Assembly (NCBI RefSeq): GCF_000014445.1
Contig: NC_008531.1
Coordinates: forward strand, 1,581,001 to 1,645,000
DNA: 64,000 nt
From: Leuconostoc mesenteroides subsp. mesenteroides ATCC 8293
GTDB lineage: Bacteria; Bacillota; Bacilli; Lactobacillales; Lactobacillaceae
Direction: 5' to 3'
Shown: piece by piece, positions 63,028 through 64,000 of the stretch
How the letters are laid out: the number at the start of each line of letters is the position of its first letter
Position numbering within the stretch: the stretch's first letter is position 1
Translations under genes and position numbers: made by a program
The notes under the pieces: generated by a model
Told to the model about the DNA's origin: nothing
The model's database searches: none
What the model saw: only the letters and a program-made list of their open reading frames with translations

Positions 63028-64000
63028 TCACTTTCTCCTTTCCCCTGCGTCGATGGAACATAGACAGGTAAATTATTAGGCAACACACCATATTGCTTCA
63101 GCATGAATTCAGCCTGCGCTTGACCCAAAGTGCCAACTTTAACCATGTCGTTGATTTGGCTAACACGGGTAGCGTCGTCAACATATTGCATATCAAGTGT
63201 TAAATCTTCTGCATTCATTTTCAAAGCAATTTCATCAATTTCTGGGGCTACATAACTAATTAAGTTCTCGTAGTACAAGTTCTTGATTTGTGTGCTGTTG
63301 CTGTGCTGACTTTCTGTACTATTACCACCCCCTAACATGTCTACAGGTACACCAAACGCCTTACTAATCTGATTAGCAGAATACTCTGCGTTATTGTTTA
63401 ACGCTTTGAATACATCAGCTTTCATCTCAAATTGACTGAACGTAGAATTGGAATCCAAAACCATCAGTCGGCCATTATTTGAGCCGTTATTAGCTTTTTC
63501 AAATGCATCACGTGCTGCATCAGCATCACCCTGTTCCAGCAGTGCGTTACTAATCTGTAAAACAGAAGTTGGCGTGATACGATTTTTAATCAAGTTCAAG
63601 CTTTGGTCTGTACTTGCTGTTGAAACGGTCAGCTCTTTAGTCAAACTTTCTAACGGTGACATCCCCACAAGATATTGGTAGGTTGCGTCAGGCATTAACC
63701 TAAAGTGAAGTATCTGGTCTTGTGTTAATTTGCGTTCAGGGTGGTTGTTGTATTCAGCTAATGTATAAACAGCGCCTTGGTTCGCGTTGTCAATGTCAAC
63801 GCTGATAATCGAAGATGGCGGTATTTGTTCTAAATAATCTAAATCCAACGGCACATAAGCATTACCACTCAGCAGTAACTGAATAATAACGCCTTGCCAA
63901 AATGAAAAACGACCAATCAACTTTGAAGGTTGGTTAAGTCGTTCGCTTACGTACGTGTTTTCAGTTTTAAATTTAGCACTAGCAATATCACTGGCTATTC
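63024..64000 (-). CDS. Phage portal protein, N terminus beyond right edge
   Basis: Partial; open to the window end with IASDIASAKFKTENTYVSER then LNQPSKLIGRFSFWQGVIIQ. HK97-type portal features: LLLSGNAYVPLDLDYLEQI, LTQDQILHFRLMPDATYQYL, GVPVDMLGGGNSTESQHSNS. Twelve copies form the DNA gate. A TTG at 63920 could be mistaken as the start, but upstream frame is portal-like. Confidence 0.92.
   Translation of the reverse strand, partial: IASDIASAKFKTENTYVSERLNQPSKLIGRFSFWQGVIIQLLLSGNAYVPLDLDYLEQIPPSSIISVDIDNANQGAVYTLAEYNNHPERKLTQDQILHFRLMPDATYQYLVGMSPLESLTKELTVSTASTDQSLNLIKNRITPTSVLQISNALLEQGDADAARDAFEKANNGSNNGRLMVLDSNSTFSQFEMKADVFKALNNNAEYSANQISKAFGVPVDMLGGGNSTESQHSNSTQIKNLYYENLISYVAPEIDEIALKMNAEDLTLDMQYVDDATRVSQINDMVKVGTLGQAQAEFMLKQYGVLPNNLPVYVPSTQGKGESE

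Larger units (their letters stand above)
40875..64000. mobile_element. Siphophage prophage, partial (late genes; continues past right edge)
   Basis: Contiguous minus-strand portal-to-lysin gene order of an HK97-capsid siphophage with TP901-1/phi13-type tail, bordered on the left by rnjA. The left limit is somewhere between 40875 and about 42830; no att core can be fixed because the other end is outside. 40875-41386 has no gene but holds an sRNA candidate and three hairpins. Terminase, replication, repressor and integrase would lie to the right. Two plus-strand genes near the left end are probably lysogenic conversion genes. Confidence 0.9.

Noticed and set aside
1..64000. CRISPR arrays, rRNA genes, insertion sequences
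   Set aside because: No regular repeat-spacer pattern, rRNA sequence or transposase-like frame was found in the window.

Overview
The window reads as chromosomal DNA of a low-GC lactic acid bacterium of the Leuconostocaceae, most likely a Leuconostoc. The reasons are the Firmicutes-type housekeeping set (gatCAB-dagK-rlmD, rpoY-rnjA, veg-ksgA-rnmV-tatD, comEA-comEC-holA), strong purine-rich ribosome binding sites, and a siphophage of lactic-acid-bacterial type with a Sec-exported muramidase. The species cannot be fixed from the sequence alone.

Region 1 (1-40.9 kb) is core chromosome. Nearly everything except rpsO-rpsT, the MATE/NCS2 pair, one 84-residue gene and rpoY-rnjA is on the minus strand in tightly overlapped operons: gatCAB for tRNA-Gln/Asn amidation, then dagK and rlmD; dinB behind a LexA-type box; comEA-comEC-holA; gpmA-pepA-ftsW-ylbG-rsmD-coaD-sdrC; xseAB-ispA-tlyA-argR-recN; purR-glmU with a PurBox at the purR promoter; a zinc/manganese-type ABC transporter; veg; tatD-rnmV-ksgA; efp, asp23-nusB; and a LOG/MarR pair. 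The MATE efflux gene carries a one-base frameshift near its start. Between xseA and an apparently leaderless small gene lies a strongly promoted, highly structured, terminator-ended RNA of about 237 nt that I could not identify.

Region 2 (about 40.9 kb to the right edge) is the lysis/tail/head part of a siphophage prophage. It is truncated by the window at the portal gene, so terminase, replication, repressor and integrase are not visible. Read in its transcription direction (right to left) the order is portal, ClpP-type protease, HK97 capsid, four connector/terminator genes, major tail protein, a G/GT tail chaperone with a canonical CCCAAAA slippery site, a 1736-residue tape measure with a transglycosylase domain, Dit-like protein, 1456-residue fibre, small baseplate genes, an XhlA-like protein, a Sec-signal GH25 lysin, and a holin broken by a one-base deletion. 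Beyond a terminator come two plus-strand membrane-protein genes (likely lysogenic conversion) and a minus-strand 85-residue gene whose promoter spacer holds a LexA-type box sharing a 13-base sequence with the one at dinB. The junction with the chromosome (40.9-41.4 kb) contains no gene but holds several hairpins and a candidate small RNA.

Most unusual points: the unidentified structured RNA; the SOS-box-controlled small gene at the prophage end (possible antirepressor); the cluster of GTTACA repeats next to an AT-rich tract inside the phage structural region; the candidate CCUCC-loop sRNA at the junction; the candidate conversion module; and the two single-base disruptions.
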